Shown here: positions 1 through 12,300 of the stretch, in pieces
How the letters are laid out: the number at the start of each line of letters is the position of its first letter
Position numbering within the stretch: position 1 is the stretch's first letter
Assembly (NCBI RefSeq): GCF_048128805.1
Contig: NC_136019.1
Location: 11,084,905-11,148,904, forward strand
Origin: Centroberyx gerrardi
Taxonomy: Eukaryota > Chordata > Actinopteri > Beryciformes > Berycidae
Direction of reading: 5' to 3'
DNA: 64,000 nt
Translations under genes and position numbers: made by a program
Notes under the pieces: model-generated
Told to the model about the DNA's origin: nothing
Database searches by the model: none
Seen by the model: the letters and a program-made list of their open reading frames with translations, nothing else

Positions 1-433
1 GATAGATGCAGTTATCGCCTGTGATTACAAACAGCCTATTCTCATATTATTGATGTGTTATTTGATACAATTTTTTGATATGTTTTATGATATTTTCAGA
101 GTTTGCACTGAAAACAATGATTCCATGCATTAGGGGTAAAAAAAATTTTTTAGGTGGTAAACAAACAAAGGCCAAATTCAATGTATGGTAGACTCTCTCT
201 CTGTATCTCTAACCTAGCCAGAGTCATAAATTACAAAAGAGTTCAGCTATCTTATTTGATTAGAGCAAATGAGGAAATTAAATGAAATTGAATGAAATAA
301 AAAAAAATGAATGAATGAATTGTCCTAGATAATGCAAGCGTGCATTACAGGACAACTGGAAAGCTTGTTATTGAGTGAAGGTGTGTTAGCAGCACTCGCC
401 AAACTCTTGCGTAATCGAGCGCTCTGTTCCCAC

Positions 434-3400
434 CTGAGGTGCTGAAAACGGCGAACCCAGTGCCAGGGAAGTAACTGCCAGGTTGGATGTTTTGATAGCA
501 GGGCCACAGCTCCTCCGCCTCTGTCTCCCAGGGAATGGAGAGGTTTAGCCAGCTGCCTTCCCGCACACAGCCGTCCATCTGCGGCTCGAACTGCACAGAA
601 ACACACAAGAGAGAGAGGGAGTTGGCACGTGTGATGTGTTCACAAATGTACAAACACACACACACACAGAAAGACAGTGACAGAGAGAGAAAGAGACACA
701 TTTGCTTATTCCCCTTGATAACTGGCCAAATTTAGACACCGTGACGTCACATGGAGATATTTCCAGCCCAGCTACAGTGGAGTTTGATAGGAGAAACATT
801 TTCAGCGATCTAAAGCACTCATCGTAAACGTCAGGTTTTGGTGTCAGTCCCTCAGAATCAAAGAGCGAGGGCTTCTTTCTAGATTCACTATTTTGTACAG
901 ATGTTAAACTATCTTTTCAGGGAGAAATCCATTGTAGAAGAGGCAGAGAGACCAATTTCTTCACCTTCGCCTCAATAGACCAGAATGCACTTCTGGAAAG
1001 TGGGTACAACAATAAGGTAAATTACAAGACTTCTTCACCTCAAAATAACTCCTGGAACACACTGAACACCACAGGTTGAGGATATCTAACAGTGTAAATT
1101 TGAGGTTGGAGTTGTCCTTTAACACGCTGTACCTGAACAATCATCTTCTTCGTGTCGACCAGGATCCCGCCGAGGGCCAGCCGGAGTTCCCCTGAAGTAA
1201 CGTCGTCCGGCTCGATGGACTGCAGGCCGACCACCAGCGCCTTCGACCCGTCCACCTCCAGGATCACAAACTTCCCCACGCTGCTCAGCTCCAGCTTGGC
1301 GGCGCCACAAGACACACAAGAGGAACCAGACCAAAAGTTCATGTTAAAGGGATTAGACAAGCAGTTAACACACTGATACTATGTAGATCAAGTCTTCAAC
1401 TTCGTAGGCATTCATGGGAACTTGTATTTCCCTAAGCTTCACCTCTTTACAAAATTATACAGTACGCCTTTATGCCCTTTATGTCTTAAAATCTTATTTT
1501 TCTTTAAACAAGTTGGGAAATCTGCCAATGGGATGAGAAAATTCCACTTATTTCCAATGCAAAACAACTTTTATTGAATTAAATGACACTATCTTGGTAT
1601 TAGTGGAGTGATCTGCTTTATTTGAAGATATTGTCACTTGATATAAAAAAAAAAAATCCAGAAAGAAAATTGATCTGCATTGGAAACAAGTGAAATTCTC
1701 TCTCCCCACTTATCACATTGTTTTTCACTTCACACAAAATAGTATTTAAGACTAAATGCAAGACTAGATGACTCGTCACAACAGACATTGTGACTGAGAC
1801 GGTGTTGTGTCGGTCTTACCAGGTGCCACTTCCCATCGTTGAGCTTGGGGCCGCCCGTCACACTGATGAGGATGTTGCCTTCGCTGATCTGCATCTCAGG
1901 GATGCCCTCTCTCAGGGACAAGATGAACCAGTCATCCCCGTGTTTGGTGTCGCCGTAGAAAACTGCACCTTCTGGGTCAAACGTCCGGAACTCGAAGGTC
2001 GACTTGATACTGCAACAGAATAGAACAGAATAGACAGAATAGACTTCTTTTCACGAGGAGGCTGGTCCATAGAGGATAAGAAAGATGATCCTCACCATTT
2101 TTTAAGCGTTTTTCTTAAAAAGCAGGTTGTTTTAGACTTTAATACAGTAGATCTGATAGCCACACATTTTTGGGCCATAGTCTTTTACCCCACTATTTAA
2201 GGAGACTTGTCCTCCTCAACTATCTGAGCCTCCAGCCTCCACTGCTTGTACTGATATAGTTGTGATGCTCAAAGATTTAGAGAGATACATTAATCAATAA
2301 TTAAACTAGAGATGCATTAATCCACCCCACCGTCCCACCGGTGGATCCATCATTGCAAGCACATGTTGTGTGGCCAAGCGTTGCTCAAGCCCACAGAACT
2401 TTATTTCAAATTCTAGTCAAGATCCCAAGGTTTCTAAAGATACCAAATATGTAATTTTTTTCTATTTGATGTAATGGTGCAGCCATAAAAAATGCCATCT
2501 TGAATATTTGAATATTGCACTCAATATAAGCAGCTATAGCTTCAGTGAAGCGTTGGAACGAGCAGATACAGAAAATGTATGTGAAATTGTCGTACAGTAT
2601 GGAAAAAAAATATTTTGAAGCTATTTAAGGGGAAATTTAAGGGGAAAATCACAGTTCAAGAGGTTATTGGGTCTTGTTTGAATTCTCCAAAAATGCAGTG
2701 AGCCTTCCCTTGCCTCCTTGGTCACAGATTTCACACCACAGTGTCTGGAGTGACCAGTCACCGTCGAGCTGATGCGGTGGCTCTCTGCTGGGACGGCTGC
2801 CGTACCTTTGGAGCTCACTGAGGTTGGCTGTCGTCTGGATCAGCGGCTTCCAGATGTCTCTCTGCTGGCCGAGGTACACCGGACCCCGGCCTGAGACTTC
2901 TTTCTGGAGGACACAAGTTTCATTAGGCTTAAATCATTAATTCACTTCCTTATTCTGCACTCCTCACATTCACCAAACCTTGCTTTTGTATTTTCTTGTT
3001 GGATATCTTGATTGACGAGAGTTTGAAAGCCACAGAAATTGAGCGATGAGTTATGACAAAGAAGTGCAAAATCAATGATGATTCACTGACAAAAAGAATC
3101 ACAAGGCATCCACCCACTGTATATCCACTTACACTGAGCAATGTCAAACTTTCTGGGAAAACCAATCAATTCAGTAGAAAGAGTGATGGGTTATAACCAA
3201 ACGTGGGTGAAGCGTGTTAAGCCGTGTTGTGGTCAATGTGTTGACTTCTCCTCCCACAGACTGAGCAAAGTCCTGCTGTGCTGGCTTGGGTTTCATGTAC
3301 AAGACTAAGCAGGTCTTTGAATTTACATCTGCGCTGCTGTACATCAGCTGAATGAGTTTGTTAATGGCTCATGTTAGACTTTCACACTGCAATCCATGTT

Positions 3401-3953
3401 TCCTGTCTATTGTCACTGTTCTGTCTCAAAATCTTATAAAATACAGAATGACTACAGAGCATGGTTTGCACAAAAAATCTTAGATCACCATGCCCATCCT
3501 CACATTGTTAAGAAATAGTGGCTCAGGTGCCCTTTTCCTAATTTTATAGCAGAGCAAAAACAAAATAAACGATTGCATCTTTTTTATTCAAAACATAGCG
3601 TAGGAACTATTCCTGCTTTTACAGAGATTAAGGTTCAGGAAACTGATAATGCTATAAAAAGTTACTGAATGCGGTTACGCCCTCTACGCATCACATTTAA
3701 TCTAGGGTTTTCACTTGAGTCTTTTGTTTAATTTTGTCTATGGTTACAGATGTGTTCTTTTCACCAACAGACAGAGCTCAGCAAGGGCTTTCCAATGATA
3801 TATAATACATATTTTGGGCCACAATAAGTACAACCACACACATTATGATCCTTGCATGGCATGTGAACGTACCTTACCCCGTCCGTTCTCTTGCCCCTCG
3901 GCTCCCCATCCCAGCAGAGCGAGGCTCACAGCGAGCAGCAGTCCACCTGTCAT
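434..3953 (-). CDS. shbg: Sex hormone-binding globulin, 5' five coding exons (partial)
   Basis: Secreted plasma carrier of sex steroids built of two laminin-G-like domains. Minus-strand coding exons read 3953-3873, 2903-2806, 2009-1820, 1294-1133 and 590-434; all junctions are GT-AG and keep frame (229 codons plus 1 base). Exon 1 encodes a signal peptide (MTGGLLLAVSLALLGWGAEG). Exons 2-5 give most of the first LamG domain: the FEFRTFDPEG and FYGDT stretch, KLNDGKWH, LEVDG, LRLALGG, then MDGC...PCYQN, whose two cysteines match the disulphide pair closing this domain in mammalian SHBG. The second LamG domain and stop codon are not in the window, so the gene runs off the left edge. Start chosen because it opens a clean signal peptide in frame. 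Family assignment is from remembered mammalian and fish SHBG; GAS6/protein S LamG domains are less similar. A fish-specific shbg paralogue cannot be excluded. Confidence 0.92.
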
Positions 3954-4555
3954 TGTTTTCCACTTCACGCCCCGGTGTGCGGTCTCCTGAGCCTTAGGGT
4001 GGTCCGCTCACTCCGAACTGGCCTGGGATACAGGTGGCGGGACGAGCTCAGGGGGAGTCAGCACCAGACAGTGGAGTACAGTGGCGTGAGCTGGTGCACT
4101 GTCCTGGGGTCCAGGGAGCAGAGGGCAAACAGGCAGTGGTCAGTGACATGGGTTATTGATCCCCAGGAGGGAGTGTTTGATCTGAGTTTTGACTGTCCGG
4201 ATGTTTGCGAAAATGTGGGTGAAAGAAATTGAGTGGGCAGCAGGAGGTAAAAAAAAGAAAAAAGAAAGATAGCTTAACAAAGAGAGGATAGAGAAAGGAA
4301 GATGTGATATCAATAAGGGGCTGTTATTTAAGAAGCCAACTTAATTAGGAATTCAACATACAAAATCAATTTCTTTTGTATTTCCTTCAGACTGTAGATA
4401 TCCTCTGCCTTTGTGGTGATAGTAGCATGGACAGGACTGCGGCCGGGTGAGTGACCTTAGCCAAACCACTGATGTGTGTTTACCCATTACACAGGAACCT
4501 TGACTGGCCGCTGCAAGCTATGACTCAGTGTGTCTGTGTGTGTTGCAGAGTGGAG

Positions 4556-4594
4556 TGAGAGAGAGAGGGAGAGAGAGAGAGAGAGAGAGAGAGA
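4556..4594. repeat. (GA)n microsatellite
   Basis: Nearly pure GA dinucleotide tract in the region upstream of shbg. Confidence 0.9.
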
Positions 4595-4709
4595 AGATGA
4601 GAGGGGAATTATGCTTCAAGGCACACAACTCTTTATTCTTTTCTGCTGGCAGCATTCCTATGATACAATCTCCTTCCAGGAAGGATATGGTAATGCTGGG
4701 AAAAGTGCA

Positions 4710-4750
4710 ACACACACACACACACACACAGACACACACACCCACACACA
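4710..4750. repeat. (CA)n microsatellite
   Basis: CA dinucleotide tract with a few interruptions. Confidence 0.9.
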
Positions 4751-5820
4751 GAAAACAGAAATGAACAATCAGTAAACAATCTGTGATTCAGCTGTTGATG
4801 GAGCATTTGAAGTTAGCCTGTTAGCCGTTGTGTTGCACCAAAATGTACAATCTTCCTTATTTATATGCAACATCCAAAGATTTTCCATGCCATTTGAAGT
4901 ATCTAATGAAGTTCTACTCTCACATTAGAGGTGTATTCCCCAATGCTTCGTTACGCCGAAAGACTGAATTTATAGCAGGAAAGCAATGCTCACACTTGGA
5001 CTTTGTGAAGAAACAAAATTCACAACCATCCCCAAGGCCACAAATGCATCATTTTCTTACGCTCGACATTGTAAGAAAATGTCCATGATTTTGGGACATT
5101 ATCTCCATTTCCGAGACGCTCCTTAATTCAAGTCTGGGACATTGATAATAAAATCATCCCTGACATCATGGCATATTTTTGGGAGTTCAAAGATGAGTGA
5201 GTCACCAAGCCGACTGTTCCCATTTGAGCCACTGAGTGTCACTAGTGGGAAGGTGTTCATACAGAACGTTTTCAAAGACTGTTAGAATTCAGCTCCTCAT
5301 TCAGCCACAAGCTGGGTGTAATCAACCCCTTGGTTTATACCTCAGCAACCCTGTTAGAAATTTAACCCTATAATACATCTCTTCCGGGACATGACATATT
5401 TTTTTACAAATATAGAAAAAAAAAACGCTAATGCTTGAATACGACTTAAAGGTACACACCATGGAGTGAAGGGAGCGCTCAAAGATCGGGGTAACATTCA
5501 CGAGAGGAAACAGAAGAGATTAATACTGAAGGCACAGTGTCAATACCAAACAATGGACCACATGCTTAAAAATGGCAGCCTCCTACTTTAATGACATCAC
5601 ACCTCCCATAGTGGGAGCTTTTGTTAGGGCCAACAACTTGGAGCCAGTAAGGAAAAAGGTGATTTTGTTGAACCCCTGATGAGCAAACTGGAAACGGACT
5701 GACATTGTTTACATGAATATTACTTACCAGCCTTTGAGTGAAATGTGATGTAATATGGATGAAATGATAGATTAAATATGTGATATTTTATGAATTATCT
5801 TTTCCCTTGTCCTCCTCCTA

Positions 5821-5960
5821 TAGGTCAGAGGTCAGGTTCAGCTACAGACCAGCTGGTAGGGATTGGGTGTGTTAATCACCTCAGCAGGGTGCGGATGGTT
5901 GCCGACGGGACTTGACCCCTGGTCCTCTAACCTCTAGGCCTCCCTGCTGTCCCTCTTTGA
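5821..5960 (-). mobile_element. Possible tRNA-derived SINE remnant
   Basis: On the minus strand the stretch carries a box-B-like GGTCAAGTCCC (5907-5917) preceded by a box-A-like TAGAGGTTAGAGG (5924-5936), as in tRNA-derived SINEs. The two boxes are closer than in an intact tRNA promoter, so the copy would be deleted or the match fortuitous. A repeat-library search would settle it. Confidence 0.35.
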
Positions 5961-6247
5961 TACACCTTGCCTAAAGGGAGGGCTTTCTCGCCAGGACAAG
6001 CCCACAGTGCAAATTCATCCACAAGTCATTCTACTTTCGCCAATTCACAAAATGTTCAACAACGCACATTTCACTAGAGAACGCACAGGGAGGATCAAAT
6101 GATGCAAAACCAGGCAGCCACCAACTTTAAGCACATGGTTCATATTAAGTGCTCTGGATCAGCTTATAATCTATAATAAAGACATCATTTAAAAAAAAAA
6201 CATGAGACCAGACTAGAGCACATTCTGTTGGGTCATCAGGTTAATAC

Positions 6248-6253
6248 TTTATT
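6248..6253 (-). terminator. zbtb4: Candidate distal poly(A) signal of zbtb4
   Basis: TTTATT on the plus strand is AATAAA on the coding strand, about 3.1 kb beyond the zbtb4 stop codon. Chosen because the intervening sequence has no other gene; nearer, weaker signals may also be used. Confidence 0.35.
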
Positions 6254-8810
6254 TTGTTTGATTGCAGCAAAGAGAAAGAAAGGGAGACGGAAACAAGAGG
6301 AGAGAGAGAACAAGAAGAGTGTTGGAAAAGGAGACTACAGACTTTGGGAGAGCTGTGGCTACAAGCCTTTGTATCAAATCTAAAGACAAAGTCATCAGGC
6401 AACATTAAAACATCTTTTAAAAATAACATTAACATATTTTGTGGGCTCTATATGGCACAGTATTACCCTAGACATGTACACAATACCAAAACAGTTTAGC
6501 CACACCCCTACATCTATGACCAGCTTCATAGCAAACTAAGCCATGAGATCTATCTCCAGATCATATTTGTCATTTTTCAAGAAATCGTTCATTTACTATT
6601 CAAATTTCTTATGCCATAACAAGGCACCTTAACAGTTGAAATCTGGCAGATCCACATCTCACTATAGATAATTATAATTTAAATATCAAAGCAGAGGCAC
6701 ATTCATTTAAACTAAAACATACAGTAAATAGTTGTATATTACCACCAGATTCCAGTCCAGTCACTACAATACGTCAATTTGCATGCTTTTGGTCTGTATG
6801 ATAACCGTGACGGCAAACTATGGCATAAGAAATGGTCCAAAAACACAAACATGTCCATCTACAGGAATGGCTTCAGATAGTGTAGTTTGGAGACAGCAAG
6901 GCTTGGCTAGAGAGGTTTACACTGGAACTAACCCACTGAAAAATGTCAACAAAAAAAAAAAAAAAACAGGCGGCCCATATACTGCCAAGGGATATGCTGC
7001 TTAGGCAGATTTATTTTGGTTTTCTTATTCACGCAGAGTCACTCGCTCTCTTACACAAAACACGTACACACACGGCACACACACGCAAAAGGCTTGTAAC
7101 CACACCCAAGGGGATGCTTGTGCGCCCCTGCAGTTGGTCACGCTGTGTTTTCACACTCCTGCCTGAACCAAACAGCGCCCCGGTACCATCGCACACACAC
7201 ATGCACACACACTGACACACGTGTGCTTCACTCAGACGTGGTGCAGTGTGTGAGTGTGTGCTTGAGGGAGGAGGGAGAACTGAACAGCTCCTAGATAGTG
7301 ATTGTGAGAAATAAATGTGGCAGCTAGTATTGTGGAACCTTTTATCCAAACTCCGCTCTATAATGAGTAAAATAAAGGACTACAGAGATATGGAAGGTTG
7401 AGAAGCCAAAAATACAAAAGGAAAAAGAAACAAAAGCTGTGCGCACAATGCCAGATTTTCTGAGGATATAAACTGTTAGGAAGCAAGTGTTGCTCATGCT
7501 TTGTGGATACAGAACCCAAGTTTATTGACATGTTCCTAGGACTACTGTATATATGCATACCAGACGTTATACGGTTCTTTAACAGGTTATTGTGTCAAAA
7601 AACAAAAGAACTGAAACCAATCTACCATTAATGCAGTTGTACTTCATTAACCTCATGACTAAATTTACATTCATATTTTTAAGTGTACTCAAATCCCCCC
7701 TTTTCACTGAAGCCACTTCCAACTGGTAAAAGGGGGCTAAACAACATAAACAACAACATATTGTAACAAAACAAACAAACAAAAACATATAGAGATAACA
7801 TTACACATAACAAAAAAAGGCCCAGGGGGGCATCCGGGGAGTTTCGGCCACTACTTTGGCTGCTTAGCTCAGCCTTATCCTAGCTCTTAGCAAATGACGC
7901 AGGGCAGAAAAGAAGGAAATAGTTCAGACTCTTTCCAATGCCCCCTCAGTCGGGGAGTAGGACAGAAAGTTTTTGTCCACAAAGTCCTTTCTGTAGGGGC
8001 TTCTGACTCAGATTCCTGCCTTTCTGTGCCCATCTATTTCTTTCCCTGTCCAGAAATAACTCTATACCCTGAATCCATTTTTCTTTTTCCTTCCTTACTC
8101 TCGCTTTCTTCTTCCTGGCCTAGGAAATGGAGTGTGCCTTTGGAAGAGGAAAAAAAGGCTACTGAAGATGAAGGCTGACTGATTTTTATTCTTTTCTCTT
8201 TTTTTTACGTGAAGGACATGAGATGAAAACCGGAAGTGCAATGGTCTACGAGCCTAAGATTCTTACCCAGTGGCCAGCTACATATCCAAAGCAGCTACAA
8301 GTGTCGACATTATCCCCTTTAAGTGACCACTACTTTTCTATTGTGCACATAAGGTAAAAACTACGGTGAACGCTATGCAGATCCTACAGAGCATCATCTG
8401 GCCACACGGTCAGATGATCTGTCATTGTCATAGACTCACGTCCAGCCATAGCATTGACTTCTTAATGATTTGGATATGAGGAATCACTTCTAAATGCACT
8501 TCTACGCACTGACCTACAGTAGCTAGTCCAACTAGAGTAGGAATGCTGTGTGCGCCTCAGAACCACATGGAATGATCAGCGCTTCGGTGGCATACTCTAG
8601 CCATTCATGCACATACTCCATCACACGCACACAGCATACACACACGCACACATATATGCATACATACTCACCCACACACACTAATACCTGCATAAGCCCA
8701 CTTCTGCATGCACAAATCCTTACATACTGTGCATGTACATGCTCATATATAACTTTCACGGATAGTTTGACAACGGAATACATCAGTATCCTCATTCACT
8801 CACACCCATA

Positions 8811-8849
<39 letters not shown>

Positions 8850-9396
8850 GGTTTGTGTTGTTTAATGCTCTACCTCCAACTGTGTCGAGTAAGGACTCTT
8901 CTGTCTCATCCCTTATCCTTGCCCACACAAGCCTTCCCAGAAGAGCGTTTATCCTCATTATGCAGTCACTATAAAGGGAAGCAGACTGAACTAATTTTTC
9001 ACACAACACACACCCTGTTAGCAGTTCTTATTCTTATATTATAGATAATATCATAATGAGTCAGAGAGGAAGATTAATCAAGCTCTAGAACTACAACACA
9101 CTACAGCAAGACAGGAGAAACACGGAGAAAGGTGAACAGGAGGAAAGAGAGGGGAGTAATGACACGTCACTGTAAATATCTGCCTCTCCTCCCCGTTTCT
9201 TTGCTTCTTCTCCTCCCTTCACCCCTACTCCTGATTTCATGCCTAGCTCTGATCTCTACTGAACAAAAGAGAGGCAGGGGTGCTGTGCGAGTGTACTCAG
9301 TAACCCAGCGAGCACGCACCCCTCCCCCTCCCCCATCCTCAACAGGCCAGGCCGTCCCCTTTGAAATATATTCCTTAGTTATAGTGCGTTTGTGTC
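6254..9396 (-). other. zbtb4: Probable zbtb4 3' UTR
   Basis: About 3.1 kb downstream of the zbtb4 stop with no credible coding potential. It contains a (CA)n tract at 8813-8848, an A-rich run near 6951-6965, and AT-rich blocks typical of long vertebrate 3' UTRs. Human ZBTB4 also has a long 3' UTR (recalled). The extent is inferred from the distal poly(A) signal. Confidence 0.5.
8813..8848. repeat. (CA)n microsatellite
   Basis: Uninterrupted CA tract within the probable zbtb4 3' UTR. Confidence 0.9.
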
Positions 9397-12300
9397 CTAC
9401 GGTTTGCCGCTGCTGCTGTCCCGGTGCTTCTTGCCACTGCCACTGCTGCTGCTGTAGAGGCTGGGATTGGCCACAAGGGGGTGAGGCGCTGCGCCCATAT
9501 AGGGCCCAGCAGTGGCTGCGTAATTGAAGATAGCAGGGAGGAAGGGCAGTGGCTCCACCTTGTCCCCCCCAGGTGCCATCATGTTCAGAGCCACAGGAAG
9601 AGCGGCCAGGTTATAGGGGTAGGCCAGCAGCTGGGGCCCGTAGAGCAGCTGGTAGGGGTCCGGGTAGAAGGGCAGCTTGGCCAGGTCCCCGCCGTTAGGG
9701 ACAATCACCTTCCCCAGCGGTCCGAAGGGAAGAGCTCCAGCAGGATAGGAGGACATGAGCAGGTTCTCCTCCTGCTTCTTGCCCGAGCGGTAGCCGCTCG
9801 GTACAATAAGGGGTAAGGGGAAATCCTGGGCGGGGTAGCCCACTGAGGCGGCCTCCCCCTGTTGGGAGTCTCTGGAAGATGTGGTGTCCTGGTGCTCAGG
9901 CTCAGGTGGCGGGGGGGCTCGGGGGAGAAGCAGGGCATGGGCAGACGGGCGGTCGCCGGCACCAGCTGCTCCAGTGGGCAGCGTGAGCCTGTCGAGGCCT
10001 TGCGAGGTGTGGTGAGCATGGCGAGTGACTTGAGCTAAGAGTCCAATAGCGTTGGGGGACCGGCAGGGGGACTTGGGAGTGTGCCGGGGCAAGGAGGGTC
10101 CATTTATAGTGGTTTGAATGGGGATGTGCTGGGGGGACGGCGCAGGGCTCAGGGGCTCCTCTTTAGGGACCAAGAGAGCGACCCCCTCCTCTGGGAGGTG
10201 GGCAGCTCTGCTCATTTGCTGGAGCCTCTCTGTCTCCATTTCTCTCTCTTTCTCCATTTGTTTCTCTCTCTCCCTCTCCCTCTCTCTTTCTCTCTGTCTC
10301 TCCATCTCCCTCTCTTTCTCTATCTGCCTCTCCATCTCCCTCTCTCTGGCTAGTATAGAGGACATGGTCAGGTCTTGTGCTTCGTTCGGAGAGGGGCTCC
10401 TGGACAGGGATGGGACTCTGAGATCTTGGACCAAAGGTGGCTCCTCGTAACCCGCATGTAGAAACATACCATTCCCACCCTGCCTCTCTCTATCCATAAT
10501 GACCCCTTCCCGTTTCATGAATCCCACCTCAGAGCTGGGAGCTGTTGTCATGGAAACAGGAGGAGCAGCAGTGGTTATTCTGGTCTGTGAGGTCATGGGC
10601 ACATTTGGAGAGGTGTTGGTGGGTGCCATGAGGTGCGCGGGGCTGGGTATTCTGTGGATCTGGCTCTCTAGGTTCTTCTTCCTGGGTGTGCGGTAGTCCA
10701 GACATTCAGATCCGTTCATGACTAGCACACTCTGGAGAGTAGAGGGTGTGACAGGCGTGGGAGGCGTGAATTCGGGTTTGGGGGGCGTGAGTTTAACCGG
10801 GCTATCTAATGGAGGGTTTATGATTTGTGGGCTGGGTTCTCTCTCAGGAGCTGCAGGTTTGAGTTCTGTCAGTTCAGGTTTGTCATAGGATTCTGCTATC
10901 TGTTGTTCATCTTTCAGTTCGCTGAGATGGCTTTCACGCTGCTGTGATGCTAAACAGTCACCGCTACTGGATGGGTCAGGCGTTGAATAGCTGATAACCG
11001 AAACAGACAGAGCAGTGGGAACCTGTGCCTTTTCAGTCTCTAGGTCTCTACTAACAGTGTTAACCATTGTCTCTGCTGCTTTTGGCTCTGAGTCTCTGTC
11101 GTCCTTCTCTCTCTCTGGGGAACTGCTTAACTCATGGCGCCGGATATGGCGGGTTAGCGCTGAGGATGTCTTGCACACCTTATGACACTGTGGACAGGTG
11201 TGCCGTGCTAACGCTCTCCTGCTTAGGCGACTTGGACTGGAACTCCTCCTCACTACTGCGCCTACCCCTCCCTCTTTTTCCTCTTCATACTTTGCCGTCT
11301 CTGACACGGCTCTGACCCCAACCCCTTCACCTCGTTCGTTAAGTCCCACTTTAGGGGGCACAGGGGACGCTTCGGTAGGCTTGGGATGCTGGGCTCTCTG
11401 GTGATCCTCCAACTTGTCCCTTGAGGGGAAAGTGGCACGGCAGAAGAGGCAGACAAACTCAAGCAGATGGCTCAACTCATGTTTGTCTCGCTTCCTGGGG
11501 CTAGAGAACCAGCGGCCACATGTACCACACTCTGCTGCATTCCCATTAGTCCAAGGCCGCCTCTTTATTCCCATAGGAGCCGCTGAGGTAGACAGAGGAG
11601 GCTTTGGAGAGTGCAGAGGAGGGGTGGAAGCCTCAGGACAAGCTTCCTCAACCTGTTCCTCCGCCTCTTTGTTTTTCTCCTTCGAAGGGACAGAGGGATA
11701 ATCTTTAATTTTTCCCTCTTCCTTCTCCGTGTTACTTTTTGACATTTTTTCAGCCTCCGCTACCTCCTCCTCATCACCTCCCACCTCTTCCAGGCCTAGC
11801 TCCTCCATCTTTCCATCCCCATCCTCATCCTCATCTTGTGTTATATCTGTCTCCTTGTTCACATGGTTTTTAAGCCTTTCTGCCCTCCTCATCAGCCGGA
11901 GGGAGCGTTTGTATTTCAGCTTCCTCTGCCAGCTCTTGGCCCTCTGGAGATGAGCTTGGGCCTTTCTCTTGGGCTTGTAGGAGTAGTAAGGCCGCCATAA
12001 ATTGTCCTCCATGTCGTGGTCACTGTCCCCTTGCTCACGCACCTCTTGACGAAAGTAGTACTCCCTCACTTCATCGGGGGATTTGGAAATCTTTTTCCTG
12101 ACCTCCTCCTCACAGCCTCCTCCTGTCCTCTCCTCCTCAGCTCCCAGGCTGGCTCTGCGGTGAACACGGTGCTTGTGGTGATGGTGGTGGGAGTGAGAGT
12201 GGCGGGGCTCCTTGGCGTCCCGCACAGATGACGTTTCACTCCGCTTGGTTTTTGGAGGAGAGTGGCTCTTGTCTCTCCTGAGGTCTGTCTCAGAGATGCT

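Larger units (their letters stand above)
3954..6230. other. Intergenic region between shbg start and zbtb4 3' end
   Basis: The part next to 3954 should hold the shbg promoter and 5' UTR; I see no convincing TATA box there. The rest has a GA microsatellite (4556-4594), a CA microsatellite (4710-4750) and a possible SINE remnant (5821-5960). Open frames here are short, repeat-driven and resemble no family I know. Confidence 0.5.
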
